Position numbers and translations under genes: made by a program. A DNA stretch of 64,000 nucleotides from Flavobacterium silvaticum (lineage in GTDB: Bacteria > Bacteroidota > Bacteroidia > Flavobacteriales > Flavobacteriaceae): NCBI RefSeq assembly GCF_012911565.1, contig NZ_JAAMPU010000106.1:62001-126000 (forward strand), in the 5' to 3' direction. Positions 34,376 to 43,657 of the stretch are shown here, one piece after another. Under the pieces are notes generated by a model that searched no databases, was not told where the DNA came from, and saw nothing but the letters and a program-made list of their open reading frames with translations. Numbering within the stretch: position 1 is the stretch's first letter; each line of letters starts with the position of its first letter.

Positions 34376-35131
34376 ATGCCCAACAAAGTGAAAACTATTC
34401 TGGTATCACAGCCGGAACCAAAGGTGGAAAATTCACCTTACTTTGAGTTGCAGCAAAAGCATAAGGTTAAGATCGATTTTCGACCTTTTATCCACGTGGA
34501 AGGGGTTAGCGCCAAGGACATCCGTCAGCAGAAAATCGACCTGGCAAATTACACTGCGATCATACTTACAAGTAAAAATGCTGTCGACCATTTTTTCCGG
34601 GTTGCCGAAGAAATGCGATACAAAATTCCTGAAGGCCTGAAGTATTTTTGCCAGAGTGAAGCCATTGCGTTCTATCTGCAAAAATATGTGGTGTACCGCA
34701 AGCGCAAGATTTATGTGGGACAGAAGGATTTTGTCGATATGTCTCCGCTCATCAAGAAGTATAAGGACGAGAAATTCCTGTTGCCGGCTTCAGACCAATT
34801 GAACGCAGATGCACCTCAAACCCTGAACAACCTTAAAGTAGACTGGACCGTTGGAACGTTCTACAAAACGGTAATGAGCGACTTGTCTGACCTGGCTGAT
34901 GTATATTATGATGTACTGGCTTTTTTCAGCCCGACGGGAATCAAATCGTTGTTCAAGAATTTCCCCGACTTCCAGCAAAATGAGACACGCATAGCCGTAT
35001 TTGGCGTATCTGTCCAGAAAGAAGCCGAAGCACATGGCCTACGCGTTGACATCATGGCTCCTACGCCTGAAGCTCCGTCAATGACAATGGCAATTGAAAA
35101 ATACATTTCCAAGGTCAATAAAGAGAAGTAA
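34376..35131 (+). CDS. hemD: uroporphyrinogen-III synthase
   Basis: A 251-residue HemD-type protein. The start (TILVSQPEPKVENSPYFELQQKHKVKIDFRPF), NYTAIILTSKNAVDHFF, the region VWTVGTFYKTVMSDL-like, and VLAFFSPTGIKSLF followed by RIAVFGVSVQKEAEAHGL give the two-domain pattern. It makes uroporphyrinogen III from hydroxymethylbilane in haem synthesis. HemD sequences diverge strongly, so the call rests on the pattern plus pairing with DUF4271. A terminator follows. Confidence 0.85.
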   Translation: MPNKVKTILVSQPEPKVENSPYFELQQKHKVKIDFRPFIHVEGVSAKDIRQQKIDLANYTAIILTSKNAVDHFFRVAEEMRYKIPEGLKYFCQSEAIAFYLQKYVVYRKRKIYVGQKDFVDMSPLIKKYKDEKFLLPASDQLNADAPQTLNNLKVDWTVGTFYKTVMSDLSDLADVYYDVLAFFSPTGIKSLFKNFPDFQQNETRIAVFGVSVQKEAEAHGLRVDIMAPTPEAPSMTMAIEKYISKVNKEK

Positions 35132-35151
35132 CCGGAGAAAAAATACTATCG

Positions 35152-35177
35152 AAAGGCTGTCTGAAAAGGCGGCCTTT
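35152..35177 (+). terminator. probable terminator after hemD
   Basis: AAAGGC (35152-35157) and GCCTTT (35172-35177) with a 14-base loop, followed by TTTATTTT. Confidence 0.5.
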
Positions 35178-35247
35178 TTTATTTTCATCAGTCGGGAAAT
35201 ATGTTGACAACCAACCCGACACTATTCTATTTGTGTGGAGATTCAAC

Positions 35248-35271
35248 TTGTGGACTTTTAAAAATCCACAA
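35248..35271. repeat. 24-bp palindrome TTGTGGA...TCCACAA
   Basis: A near-perfect 24-base palindrome with one mismatched pair and a TTTTAAAAA centre, between hemD and the NTF2-like gene. It could be a regulator site or a weak terminator. Confidence 0.4.
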
Positions 35272-35384
35272 TACGAAATGCCACAAAAATCCTCAACTGC
35301 AAAAGCCAATGGCAAGGACTGAAAATGCGAATTACAAAAGGCTATTTCTTAAACTACTTTAATTTTTCCCTTGAAATGCTGCTG

Positions 35385-35392
35385 TAAGTTTG
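35385..35392 (+). promoter_or_regulatory. -7 box for the NTF2-like gene
   Basis: TAAGTTTG, exact TAnnTTTG, 27 bases before the ATG at 35420. No clear -33. Confidence 0.4.
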
Positions 35393-35419
35393 TATCAGAC
35401 AACAAAAAATACAATTATC

Positions 35420-35800
35420 ATGAGTACTTCAGTAAAAGGAATGATCGACCAATATATCTTGGCCTGGAACCAAAAATCGTTAGGAAATTATGCCGCCGGG
35501 TTTAGCAAATGCTGGGCAAAAAACGGCCAATATGCAGATCCTTACGGAACATACGACGGCCTCGATGCGATAGTAAATTTCGCTTCAAAGTCCGGTGAGA
35601 TTGTTCCCGAACGTGTTTTCAGCATACTCGAAGAACCGGAATTCCACAACCATTACGGAAGATACGCTTGGAAAGTAGCGTTGCCCGACGGACAGAATAC
35701 AGGCTACGATTACTTCGAATTCGACGAAAACTTCAGGATAACGAAACTCGTGAGCTTTTTCAAATTGCCCGATGATTATCCGATTGAAAAATTGCAATAA
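35420..35800 (+). CDS. NTF2-like (SnoaL-type fold) small protein
   Basis: Start at ATG 35420 (MSTSVKGMIDQYILAWNQKS); the upstream in-frame ATG at 35390 overlaps the -7 box. The 126-residue product has the NTF2-like cone-fold pattern: an N-terminal helix, W-rich turn GFSKCWAKNGQYADPYGTYDGLDAIVNF, and C-terminal strands HYGRYAWKVAL, YDYFEFDENFRITKLVSFF. No catalytic role can be assigned. A Crp/Fnr regulator starts 30 bases downstream and may control it. Confidence 0.75.
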   Translation: MSTSVKGMIDQYILAWNQKSLGNYAAGFSKCWAKNGQYADPYGTYDGLDAIVNFASKSGEIVPERVFSILEEPEFHNHYGRYAWKVALPDGQNTGYDYFEFDENFRITKLVSFFKLPDDYPIEKLQ

Positions 35801-35830
35801 GGAATTGTAACTTTAGACAAACAATCAAAA

Positions 35831-36403
35831 GTGCACGACTTACTTTTTCAAAATATTACCAAACATATCAGCCTGACGCAAGACGAACAAACGCTGCTGA
35901 AGTCCAAAATCCTATCGGCTACTTTTGATAAAAATCAAATTATCCTTGAGCCGGGAAACCATTCAAACCAGTTGTATTTTGTAAAAAGCGGCTGTTTGCG
36001 TGTATTCCAACCGCAAGAAGACGGGCAGGAAATAAACGTTCTGTTTTGTCCGGAAAATTGGTGGGCTTGCGATATTTTGAGTTTTTCAGATGGCAAACCT
36101 GCAACATTTGGAATCGACTGCCTCGAAAGCACGGAAGTATGTTATTTCACTGCTACAGATATGGATTATTTGTACGGCCGCATCCCAAAACTCGAGCGCT
36201 TTTTCCGGATCCTGTTCCAGAATGCATTTGCACTATACCAACGTCGGCTGGCACTTTTGCTTTCGACTTCGGCGGAAACGCGTTACAAGCTTTTCAAAAC
36301 ACAATATCCGACACTCGAAGCGCGTATCGCACAAAAGCACATTGCTTCCTATTTGGGAATCACGCCTGTTTTCCTGAGCATGCTCCGAAAGAAAAAGCTT
36401 TAA
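35831..36403 (+). CDS. Crp/Fnr-family transcription regulator
   Basis: A 190-residue regulator starting with GTG at 35831. Residues ~1-115 are a cyclic-nucleotide-binding-like domain (NQIILEPGNHSNQLYFVKSGCLRVF), and the C-terminus carries a short winged-helix (IAQKHIASYLGITPVFLSMLRKK). There is no four-Cys Fe-S set, so it is not an Fnr oxygen sensor. The domain lacks the classic cAMP-binding Arg pattern as far as I can judge. It follows the NTF2-like gene, possibly as a two-gene unit. Confidence 0.85.
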   Translation: MHDLLFQNITKHISLTQDEQTLLKSKILSATFDKNQIILEPGNHSNQLYFVKSGCLRVFQPQEDGQEINVLFCPENWWACDILSFSDGKPATFGIDCLESTEVCYFTATDMDYLYGRIPKLERFFRILFQNAFALYQRRLALLLSTSAETRYKLFKTQYPTLEARIAQKHIASYLGITPVFLSMLRKKKL

Positions 36404-36467
36404 ATAAGCTGAAAGCCAATCAAACATCAGCGTGGTCATTTATTTCCCGACCTTACTAAAATTGAAA

Positions 36468-36496
36468 AAGCGCTGGCAAAACGTGTGACAGCGCTT
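36468..36496 (-). terminator. terminator of pckA (possibly bidirectional)
   Basis: AAGCGCTG and CAGCGCTT, a perfect 8-bp stem with a 13-base loop. On the minus strand the stem is followed by TTTC, a short U tract. It lies between the convergent Crp-like and pckA genes. Confidence 0.5.
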
Positions 36497-36523
36497 AATC
36501 GTAACCTCTAAAATAAAAAAAAA

Positions 36524-38152
36524 TTAAGACAATTGCGGCCCGGCTTTCACCAGGTTTTCGGTTTCAGGTGTATCTGTATATTGTTTGAAATTAGCTATGA
36601 ATAAGTGAGCGAGCCTGGTGGCTTTCTCTGTCCATTCCGACGATTCGCGATAGGTTTTCCTTGGGTCTAGAATATCAGGATTTACATTTTCCAGTTCTGT
36701 CGGAACCGTTAAATTGAATACCGGAATTTGGGTTGTTTCAGATGTTGAGATCGAACCATCAAGAATCCTGTCGATGATTGCCCGGGTATCGTGTATCGAA
36801 ATACGTTTTCCGCTTCCGTTCCAACCGGTGTTGACCATGTATGCCGTTGTTCCGTGAGCGTTCATCTGATCGATCAGAGTCTCGGCGTATTGTCCCGGAT
36901 GAAGCGTAAGGAATGCTTTCCCGAAACAAGCTGAAAACGTAGGCTGCGGTTCGGTAATCCCGAGTTCCGTACCAGCTAATTTAGCCGTAAATCCGGAGAG
37001 GAAATAGTATTGTATCTGTTCCGGTGTCAGGATCGAAACAGGCGGCATCACACCAAAAGCATCGGCCGTAAGGAAAATCACTTTAGACGCGTGTCCGGCT
37101 TTTGAAACCGGAGTCACGATATTGTCGATATGATAGATCGGATACGAAACCCTGGTATTCTGGGTGACCGAATCATCTGTAAAATCAATATTCCCATTCG
37201 CATCGACCGTTACATTTTCAAGCAAGGCATCGCGACGGATCGCCTGGAAAATCTCAGGTTCGGCTTCTTTGTTCAGGTTGATGGTCTTCGCATAACATCC
37301 GCCTTCGAAATTAAAGACGCCGTCCTTGTCCCAACCGTGTTCATCGTCCCCGATCAGTTCACGTTTTGGATCTGTCGAAAGTGTAGTTTTCCCTGTTCCG
37401 GACAATCCGAAGAAAATAGCCACATCGCCGTCTTTGCCTTTATTCGCGGAACAATGCATGGAAGCGATTCCACGTTGCGGCAAATAATAATTCATGATGG
37501 CAAACAGGCCTTTTTTCATTTCGCCTCCGTACCAGGTACCGCCAATGAGCTGCATCTTTTCGGTCAGGTTAAAGGCGATGTAATTTTCCGAATTGAGGTT
37601 ATGCGACTGATAATCCGGAAAAGTGGTTTTGGAAGCGTTCATTACGACAAAATCCGGTTCGCCGAAATGGTCGAGTTCTTCCTCTGTCGGACGGATGAAC
37701 ATATTCTTTACGAAATGTGCCTGCCAGGCGACTTCCATGATGAAACGCACTTTGAGACGTGTATCTGGATTCGCGCCGCAAAAGGCATCGATAACGTAAA
37801 GTACTTTATTGCTGAGCTGTTCGGTGGTGTTCTTTTTTAGCGCTTCCCAGGTTTGCTGTCCGATGGGTTTATTGTCGTTCGGGGCTTTTTCGCTGTTCCA
37901 CCAAATGGTATTTTCCGTAAGCGAATCTTTGACTATGTATTTGTCTTTTGGGGAACGTCCGGTGAAAGATCCGGTCATTACATTTACGGCCCCGAGTTTT
38001 GTTTCCTGTCCTTTTTCGAATCCGGAAAGCGATGGATTCAATTCGTCGAAATACAACGACTCAAAAGACGGATTGTGGATAATCTGGATTGGTTTGTGGA
38101 TTCCATACGACGTCAACGAAATCGATTTCGCTGTCATGATGTCATTTTCCAT
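36524..38152 (-). CDS. pckA: phosphoenolpyruvate carboxykinase (ATP)
   Basis: A 542-residue ATP-type [26 protein letters not shown] is the substrate-binding start, [29 protein letters not shown] contains the kinase-1a P-loop and metal-binding Asp, [14 protein letters not shown] follows, and [21 protein letters not shown] lies in the C-terminal part. It makes phosphoenolpyruvate from oxaloacetate for gluconeogenesis. Length is normal. It is monocistronic, with a -7 box 29 bases upstream. Confidence 0.96.
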   Translation of the reverse strand: MENDIMTAKSISLTSYGIHKPIQIIHNPSFESLYFDELNPSLSGFEKGQETKLGAVNVMTGSFTGRSPKDKYIVKDSLTENTIWWNSEKAPNDNKPIGQQTWEALKKNTTEQLSNKVLYVIDAFCGANPDTRLKVRFIMEVAWQAHFVKNMFIRPTEEELDHFGEPDFVVMNASKTTFPDYQSHNLNSENYIAFNLTEKMQLIGGTWYGGEMKKGLFAIMNYYLPQRGIASMHCSANKGKDGDVAIFFGLSGTGKTTLSTDPKRELIGDDEHGWDKDGVFNFEGGCYAKTINLNKEAEPEIFQAIRRDALLENVTVDANGNIDFTDDSVTQNTRVSYPIYHIDNIVTPVSKAGHASKVIFLTADAFGVMPPVSILTPEQIQYYFLSGFTAKLAGTELGITEPQPTFSACFGKAFLTLHPGQYAETLIDQMNAHGTTAYMVNTGWNGSGKRISIHDTRAIIDRILDGSISTSETTQIPVFNLTVPTELENVNPDILDPRKTYRESSEWTEKATRLAHLFIANFKQYTDTPETENLVKAGPQLS

Positions 38153-38180
38153 AAATCGGGTTGGTTTGTAGTTGATGGGA

Positions 38181-38188
38181 CAAAATTA
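38181..38188 (-). promoter_or_regulatory. -7 box for pckA
   Basis: TAATTTTG on the minus strand, exact consensus; a possible TTG lies 15 bases upstream, closer than usual. Confidence 0.4.
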
Positions 38189-38225
38189 TAAATTAATTTG
38201 AATCAACTATAACGATTTCGTAATT

Positions 38226-38609
38226 TTAAGATTTTTTCTTCAAAATTGTTATCAACAACACGATCCAGCCAGTAATCATAAGGCTTCCGCCGATTGGAGT
38301 CAACGGCCCGATCACTTTTTTAACGTTTTCTGCCACTCCCATCGACAATATGTAAATCGATCCGCTGAAAAGCAAAACGCCTATGGAAACAAGCCATGAA
38401 ATTGTTTTTTTGGATTTGTCTGAAACACTCGGAACCAACGATATAAATAACAAAAATAACGCGTGGTACATTTGATATTTTACACCCGTTTCAAACACCT
38501 GAAGTTGTTCAGGCGACAAAATTTCCTTTAACGCATGTGCGCCAAAAGCACCTAAAATTATTGCCGTCATCCCAAAGAATGCTCCAACGGCCATTATATT
38601 TTTGTCCAT
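38226..38609 (-). CDS. DUF423 membrane protein
   Basis: Start at 38609 (MDKNIMAVGAFFGMTAIILGAFGAHALKEIL), which fits the family and lies just behind a perfect promoter; the frame is open further upstream but that part is antisense to the neighbouring gene. The 127-residue product has four hydrophobic segments and the DUF423 start GAFGAHALK. It is a small inner-membrane protein of unknown function (YgdD-type). Confidence 0.88.
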   Translation of the reverse strand: MDKNIMAVGAFFGMTAIILGAFGAHALKEILSPEQLQVFETGVKYQMYHALFLLFISLVPSVSDKSKKTISWLVSIGVLLFSGSIYILSMGVAENVKKVIGPLTPIGGSLMITGWIVLLITILKKKS

Positions 38610-38625
38610 GAAATATCTGTTTGCC

Positions 38626-38656
38626 CAAAGATACGCCAGCGACAGGTCAGGGCAAA
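38626..38656 (-). promoter_or_regulatory. promoter of DUF423 gene
   Basis: Minus strand: TTTG (38656-38653), a 19-base spacer and TATCTTTG (38633-38626), an exact match to the full consensus. The start codon lies 16 bases downstream. Confidence 0.75.
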
Positions 38657-38663
38657 ACTCTAT

Positions 38664-38694
38664 TTTGTTTTTTACATTGGTCCGTATACCTTTG
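38664..38694 (+). promoter_or_regulatory. promoter of the saccharopine dehydrogenase-like gene
   Basis: TTTG (38664-38667), a 19-base spacer and TACCTTTG (38687-38694), an exact match. The -33 element lies only seven bases from that of the divergent DUF423 promoter. Confidence 0.75.
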
Positions 38695-38711
38695 ACGCAA
38701 TCAAAAATACC

Positions 38712-40082
38712 ATGAGACATATCCTGATCATTGGCGCCGGCCGTTCCGCTTCTTCGCTTATTCGCTACCTGCTTGAAAAATCGGACGTTGAAAACCTCCA
38801 CCTGACCATTGGCGACCTGTCGCTTGAACTGGCACAGAAAAAAGCCGGCGGACATTCGAATGCGACTCCAATCGTACTGGACATTCGCGATAAACAGCAA
38901 CGGATGTCGGCTATTGAAAACGCAGATCTGGTCATATCCATGCTTCCGGCACACATGCATATTGAAGTGGCGAAAGACTGTATCGTTCTCAAAAAACATC
39001 TGGTCACGGCATCTTACATCAGCGACGCGATGCAGGCTTTGGATGAGGAAGCCAAAAAGAACGGATTGGTCTTTATGAATGAAATTGGCCTAGATCCGGG
39101 AATAGATCATATGAGTGCCATGAAAGTCATTGATGAGATTCGGGAGAAAGGCGGAAAAATGCTGCTTTTCGAATCGTTCTGCGGCGGATTGGTGGCTCCG
39201 GAATCCGATGATAACTTATGGAATTACAAGTTCACATGGGCACCGAGAAATGTCGTGTTGGCCGGACAAGGTGGTGCCGCGAAATTCATACAGGAAGGCA
39301 AATACAAGTATATCCCGTATCATAAATTGTTTCGCCGGACGGAATTTCTGGAGGTTGAAGGTTACGGAAAATTCGAAGGTTATGCCAACCGTGATTCGCT
39401 CAAATACCGCAGTGTTTACGGGCTTGACGACATCCTGACATTGTATCGCGGAACGATTCGCCGCGTTGGGTTTTCGCGTGCGTGGAATATGTTCGTGCAA
39501 TTGGGAATGACCGATGACAGTTACATCATCGATAATTCAGATACGATCAGTTATCGCGAATTCGTCAATTTGTTTTTGCCGTATCACCCGACCGATTCGG
39601 TAGAAATAAAATTGCGTCTTCAACTTGGAATCGAACAGGACGACATCATCTGGGACAAATTCCTCGAACTAGATTTGTTCAATCCGAATAAAATTGTCGG
39701 ATTGACAGATGCCACTCCGGCACAGATACTCGAAAAAATCCTATCGGACAAATGGACGCTTGCCCCTGACGATAAGGATATGATCGTGATGTATCATAAA
39801 TTCGGTTACGAACTCAATGGCGAAGAACACCAAATCGATTCCAAAATGGTCTGCATAGGAGACGACCAGACATTTACCGCCATGGCTAAAACAGTAGGGC
39901 TTCCGGTTGCCATTGCGGCCATAAAGATTTTGAATGGTGACATTACGACTCCGGGTGTCCAACTTCCGTTGAGCAAGGAAGTCTATGATCCGATTTTGAG
40001 GGAACTCGAAACTTTTGGAGTGATTTTCAGGGAAACCGAAATGCCTTACATTGGATACAATCCGGATAAGTTGTTGGTTTGA
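38712..40082 (+). CDS. saccharopine dehydrogenase-like oxidoreductase
   Basis: A 456-residue NAD(P)-dependent enzyme: Rossmann start ILIIGAGRSASSLIRYLLE, NEIGLDPGIDHMSAMKVID (the saccharopine-reductase signature), ESFCGGLVAPESDDNLWNYKFTW and the closing GLPVAIAAIKILNGDI. It most resembles the glutamate-forming saccharopine dehydrogenase, which makes alpha-aminoadipate semialdehyde and glutamate in lysine breakdown. Polyamine-related use of the same fold is possible. The glutaryl-CoA dehydrogenase-like gene at 1693 could act later in the same route. It is monocistronic with a near-ideal promoter. Confidence 0.86.
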   Translation: MRHILIIGAGRSASSLIRYLLEKSDVENLHLTIGDLSLELAQKKAGGHSNATPIVLDIRDKQQRMSAIENADLVISMLPAHMHIEVAKDCIVLKKHLVTASYISDAMQALDEEAKKNGLVFMNEIGLDPGIDHMSAMKVIDEIREKGGKMLLFESFCGGLVAPESDDNLWNYKFTWAPRNVVLAGQGGAAKFIQEGKYKYIPYHKLFRRTEFLEVEGYGKFEGYANRDSLKYRSVYGLDDILTLYRGTIRRVGFSRAWNMFVQLGMTDDSYIIDNSDTISYREFVNLFLPYHPTDSVEIKLRLQLGIEQDDIIWDKFLELDLFNPNKIVGLTDATPAQILEKILSDKWTLAPDDKDMIVMYHKFGYELNGEEHQIDSKMVCIGDDQTFTAMAKTVGLPVAIAAIKILNGDITTPGVQLPLSKEVYDPILRELETFGVIFRETEMPYIGYNPDKLLV

Positions 40083-40137
40083 TTTTTATGATAGACCTTC
40101 TGAACAGCACTATTCGCTTCTTGTAATTTTGGGAAAA

Positions 40138-40216
40138 TATACAGAAAAAGTGTATCCGGATGTGTTCGTTTTTGCTTACCATAGACCTTCCAGGTTTTAA
40201 AAACCTGGAAGGTCTG
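40138..40216 (+). repeat. CCTGGAAGGT palindromic repeat, copy 2
   Basis: ATACAGAAAAAGTGTATCCGG leads into TACCATAG and a perfect palindrome with 16-base arms AGACCTTCCAGGTTTT / AAAACCTGGAAGGTCT (40183-40198 and 40200-40215). The leader and palindrome both recur at 56870-56969. It lies between convergent genes, where it could terminate transcription, but there is no T tract. Confidence 0.7.
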
Positions 40217-40286
40217 AAGTCGGCATACTAAAGATGCATCAAATTTGCACCTTTCCATTGCTAACTGTCCATCTGACCTGACTGGC

Positions 40287-42776
40287 TCACATCCCCAAAT
40301 CCAGCTTAAAATTAACTTTGATCGAAAAGTTATCCGATGGTTGTGGCAGGCTGTTCGCGCCGTATCTGTAATAACAGCCAAGACCCAAACCGCTGTAAAT
40401 CATATTGATTTCGATACCACTCTCAAAATAACCTTTATCAAGGGTTTTATAATCGAACCCAAGATGTTGTTCCGGATGCCTCAAATCTCCGTAAGCCATT
40501 CGTGTTACAATACCAAATGACGGCTTGACCGACCTTGAAATCTCGAAACGCTGAGAGGTCTGCCGAAGTTGTAACGAAAAATACCGGCTCGAAAAGAACT
40601 CATTGAACAACATGGTTTCAAAACCGTTCGTACTTCCGGGACGAATGCGTTCCAACACATTTCCACTTCTCGGATTGTTCGGAGTCGAGTTGTACAACTG
40701 GGTCACCGGAACATCGCCATAGGCATAACCCCCGAGCAAAAGTGCTGTGGTTTTCTGTCCACCCAAAAAATCTTTTTCATATTCCACGCGAAGGTCGAGT
40801 TTACCAAAACTCAAATCTGAATCAAAAATTCCGGCAACGGCCTGCGTATATTGGAAAGCAAATTTGGGAAACCCCCTATCTGTTTCAATACGCCCCATGG
40901 GTGTTTGCATATATTCGCTGAACGGATTCCATTGCAGGCTGACTTCGGCTGTTGCCAGATCATATTCCTGCAGTTCTTGCCCATCTTTTGTAAACGTGTA
41001 GTCGAATAACGGATCGATGTGGGAATATTCGAGTTGCCAGATACTTTCGGTTTTCGGAATCAGACGTGATTCCACATAGCCGCGCCAACTCTTATAGGAA
41101 TAAAAAGTGGTGATGTTGAACGGACGCCCGTCATAAATCCGGATTTTTTTTGGATCTGTGATGAATTGTGTACTCGCGATTTCACGGATATCATCGGTGT
41201 ACGATACGCCGATCCAACTATTTGAAAACTTCCCCAAACGCAACGCGGTTCCCAAACTATATTTGATCCGGGTGTCGCGAAAACCATAGGCACCGTATCC
41301 GTCTATACGAACCATTTTTGAGAATTTTTCATTCGTTATTCCGCCAAGCCCGAGACGTAAACCTTCGTATTCATTATAGGCGATAATATCTGTAAACCGT
41401 AAATCAATTGAGCCAAGCGGAATGTATCCGTACAAAAAACGACGGGCCAACCGCAGCTTCCATTGCAACCCGAACGACCCCGAAATACTATCAAGGCTTC
41501 TGTAAGACTGTTCATCACGTGGATCCGAGTCGTGTTTCGGGACAGATTTCCAATAGGCTTCATCCCGTTTGACAGCCTGGTCTTCTATCTCGGCCCTGAC
41601 CCACGGATGCCGTATTTCCACAGGCACATCGACTTCTGGGGCAGAAAACCACGTCGCCGACCTGGCATAGATAAAATCGGATGCGAATTTTTGCCTTTTT
41701 TTGGTAAGCGAACGCCCGGCAAATTGATTGGCCGTGTTTGATTCCGGTTCAAAATCGAGCGTTGTACCGAGGATTGAAATCGGTCTGTCGTATCGGCCTT
41801 TAGCCACAATAATTTCTGTAATCTGTGGAAACCAGACATTTTGGGCAAACAGATAATCGAACCGGTAGTTTGCCGTGATATCAATGACTCCGCGAAAACG
41901 GATCGTGGCCTGGGCGACTCCGGACGTTTTCTCATCGAGGTACAACAAGCCGGAAATACCGCGTTTCTTTTTCGGAAAAAAAGCAATGGCATATACTTTC
42001 CTACCCGAAATCCGCAACGAATCCTGGAGGCGATACTCGTAATCATGAAATGCATCTGAAGCCAACGGTCCGTTATACGTGACACGGGCCATTTCAAATT
42101 GTTCACCGTAGACGGAAAACGACTGTAATTTGAGCGCCATCAATTCGTAAACCGGCTGTTGGAAACCACCCATTCGTGCGCCTTTTATATTCTCCTTGAG
42201 TACTTCTCCGTCAAATTCGAATCGGGATACTTTTTCCGACAGGAATAAATGCTGGCGTGATATATATTTCTTGAAGTGATAATCGGACGAATCGAGTTTC
42301 CTGAAAATCTTTTTGTCCCTGTATTTGAAATAGAAAACTGAATCGATACTGCCACTGATAGAATCCGGATTCGCGGTCACAAGCAATTTATTGTAGGAAT
42401 CGAACTTATAGGATGAAAGCGCCTGTTGCGGGTCATTGGATTTTCTCGAAGATATAGCTCTGGCAATAAGCAAATTGGCTTTGTTTTGAGATTTCCCAAC
42501 ATCCAAAGCTCTTAAATACACCCGGATTTGGGTCGAACCGGACTGGGAAGCATAGACCGTCTTGTCTTTATATCCGGTAACGGAAACCCGTATTGGCCCA
42601 CGCGAATCCTGTAAGAGGAAACTGCCGTCGATGTCGGTAAAAACCAATTGATCACCACATCGTACTGATGCAAAAGCGATTGGATTTCCGTGTTCGGCTT
42701 CGAACACCACGCCATGCCGTGTTTGCGCTCCCAACGAAACGACAAGCAACAATAGCAGCCACGTGAGTTTTTTCAT
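40287..42776 (-). CDS. DUF5686/carboxypeptidase-like outer-membrane protein
   Basis: An 829-residue protein with a signal peptide (MKKLTWLLLLLVVSLGAQ), a carboxypeptidase-regulatory-like domain (VVFEAEHGNPIAFASVRCGDQ, FTDIDGSFLL, VSVTGYKDKTV), a ~300-residue middle part and a C-terminal outer-membrane barrel with many aromatic strands, ending NFSIKVNFKLDLGM. This is the DUF5686 architecture. There is no TonB plug. Its role is unknown; it is anchored in the outer membrane. It converges with the saccharopine dehydrogenase-like gene. Confidence 0.82.
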   Translation of the reverse strand: MKKLTWLLLLLVVSLGAQTRHGVVFEAEHGNPIAFASVRCGDQLVFTDIDGSFLLQDSRGPIRVSVTGYKDKTVYASQSGSTQIRVYLRALDVGKSQNKANLLIARAISSRKSNDPQQALSSYKFDSYNKLLVTANPDSISGSIDSVFYFKYRDKKIFRKLDSSDYHFKKYISRQHLFLSEKVSRFEFDGEVLKENIKGARMGGFQQPVYELMALKLQSFSVYGEQFEMARVTYNGPLASDAFHDYEYRLQDSLRISGRKVYAIAFFPKKKRGISGLLYLDEKTSGVAQATIRFRGVIDITANYRFDYLFAQNVWFPQITEIIVAKGRYDRPISILGTTLDFEPESNTANQFAGRSLTKKRQKFASDFIYARSATWFSAPEVDVPVEIRHPWVRAEIEDQAVKRDEAYWKSVPKHDSDPRDEQSYRSLDSISGSFGLQWKLRLARRFLYGYIPLGSIDLRFTDIIAYNEYEGLRLGLGGITNEKFSKMVRIDGYGAYGFRDTRIKYSLGTALRLGKFSNSWIGVSYTDDIREIASTQFITDPKKIRIYDGRPFNITTFYSYKSWRGYVESRLIPKTESIWQLEYSHIDPLFDYTFTKDGQELQEYDLATAEVSLQWNPFSEYMQTPMGRIETDRGFPKFAFQYTQAVAGIFDSDLSFGKLDLRVEYEKDFLGGQKTTALLLGGYAYGDVPVTQLYNSTPNNPRSGNVLERIRPGSTNGFETMLFNEFFSSRYFSLQLRQTSQRFEISRSVKPSFGIVTRMAYGDLRHPEQHLGFDYKTLDKGYFESGIEINMIYSGLGLGCYYRYGANSLPQPSDNFSIKVNFKLDLGM

Positions 42777-42826
42777 TCTTAGACCTAACGCGAATTAAAG
42801 TACGTCATTGCCGTTGCATAAAAAAA

Positions 42827-42840
42827 TCCGCGGTTGCGGA
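42827..42840 (-). terminator. terminator of the pyrH-frr operon
   Basis: On the minus strand a TCCGC / GCGGA stem with a 4-base loop, followed by a run of T (the plus strand has AAAAAAA at 42820-42826). It begins three bases after the stop of the small ORF at 42843. Confidence 0.7.
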
Positions 42841-42842
42841 CT

Positions 42843-43037
42843 TTAGTAATTTTTATCGTTACCATGGATTTCAAAACCCACTAATACCAATCGATACTGC
42901 ATCCTGAACCACGAAATGACCTTCCATTCAAGCAACTTTTCATTTTCGTAAGCCTCACGGATTGCTTTTTTACGTTCAACCAGGCTTTCGCGAAGTCTGC
43001 GGTAATTTTTACGGCTTCCGTTGGCGACGATTTCCAT
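42843..43037 (-). CDS. small basic protein after frr, unknown
   Basis: A 64-residue ORF, MEIVANGSRKNYRRLRESLVERKKAIREAYENEKLLEWKV and a Trp/Phe-rich end. It starts four bases after the frr stop and is followed within three bases by an intrinsic terminator. That fit to the transcription unit is the main support for it being a gene. It is helical and strongly basic in its first half. I do not recognise the family. A chance ORF is still possible. Confidence 0.5.
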   Translation of the reverse strand: MEIVANGSRKNYRRLRESLVERKKAIREAYENEKLLEWKVISWFRMQYRLVLVGFEIHGNDKNY

Positions 43038-43040
43038 GTA

Positions 43041-43604
43041 TCAGACTTTCATGATTTCCGCTTCTTTGACAGACAACAGCTCGTCGATTTTGCGGATGTG
43101 GTTGTTGGTCAGCGTCTGGACTTCATCTTCGGCGCTTTTGCAGATGTCTTCGGAAGTTCCGTCTTTTTCAAGTTTCTTGATTTCTTTGTTGGCTTCCTGA
43201 CGCGCGTTCCGGATACCAATTTTGGCATCTTCGGCTTCTGTCTTGGCTTGTTTTACCAAATCGCGACGGCGTTCTTCTGTCAGCGGCGGAACAGAGATGA
43301 TGATATTCTCACCATTGTTCATGGGGTTGAAACCGATGTTAGCAACCATGATAGCTTTCTCTATGGGTTGCAACATACTTTTTTCCCAAGGCTGGATTGT
43401 TAGGGTACGGGCATCCGGCACGTTGATGTTGGCTACTTGAGAAAGTGGTGTCTGAGATCCGTAATAATCTACGAACACGCCTCCAAGCATAGCCGGAGAA
43501 GCTTTTCCGGCGCGGATGTTCAGGAATTCCTTTTCAAGGTGTGCGATGGAACCCGACATGGATTCCTCGGTGCTTTCTAAGATAAAATCAATTTCTTCGG
43601 TCAT
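43041..43604 (-). CDS. frr: ribosome recycling factor
   Basis: A 187-residue protein of the expected length. SIAHLEKEFLNIRAGKASPAML is the conserved start, VPDARTLTIQPWEKSMLQPIEKAI the hinge region, and PPLTEERRRDLVKQAKTEAEDAKIGIRNARQEANKEIKKL the long helical arm. It splits post-termination ribosomes with EF-G. It follows pyrH with a 139-base gap that contains a hairpin-repeat copy. Confidence 0.96.
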   Translation of the reverse strand: MTEEIDFILESTEESMSGSIAHLEKEFLNIRAGKASPAMLGGVFVDYYGSQTPLSQVANINVPDARTLTIQPWEKSMLQPIEKAIMVANIGFNPMNNGENIIISVPPLTEERRRDLVKQAKTEAEDAKIGIRNARQEANKEIKKLEKDGTSEDICKSAEDEVQTLTNNHIRKIDELLSVKEAEIMKV

Positions 43605-43657
43605 GGCTTTAGATCGAAATGGTATTATATTGCTATTGGTTGTTTCAGATTCTGCAG

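Noticed and set aside
37130..37840. 236-codon plus-strand ORF
   Set aside because: Antisense to pckA, whose motifs are unmistakable on the minus strand.
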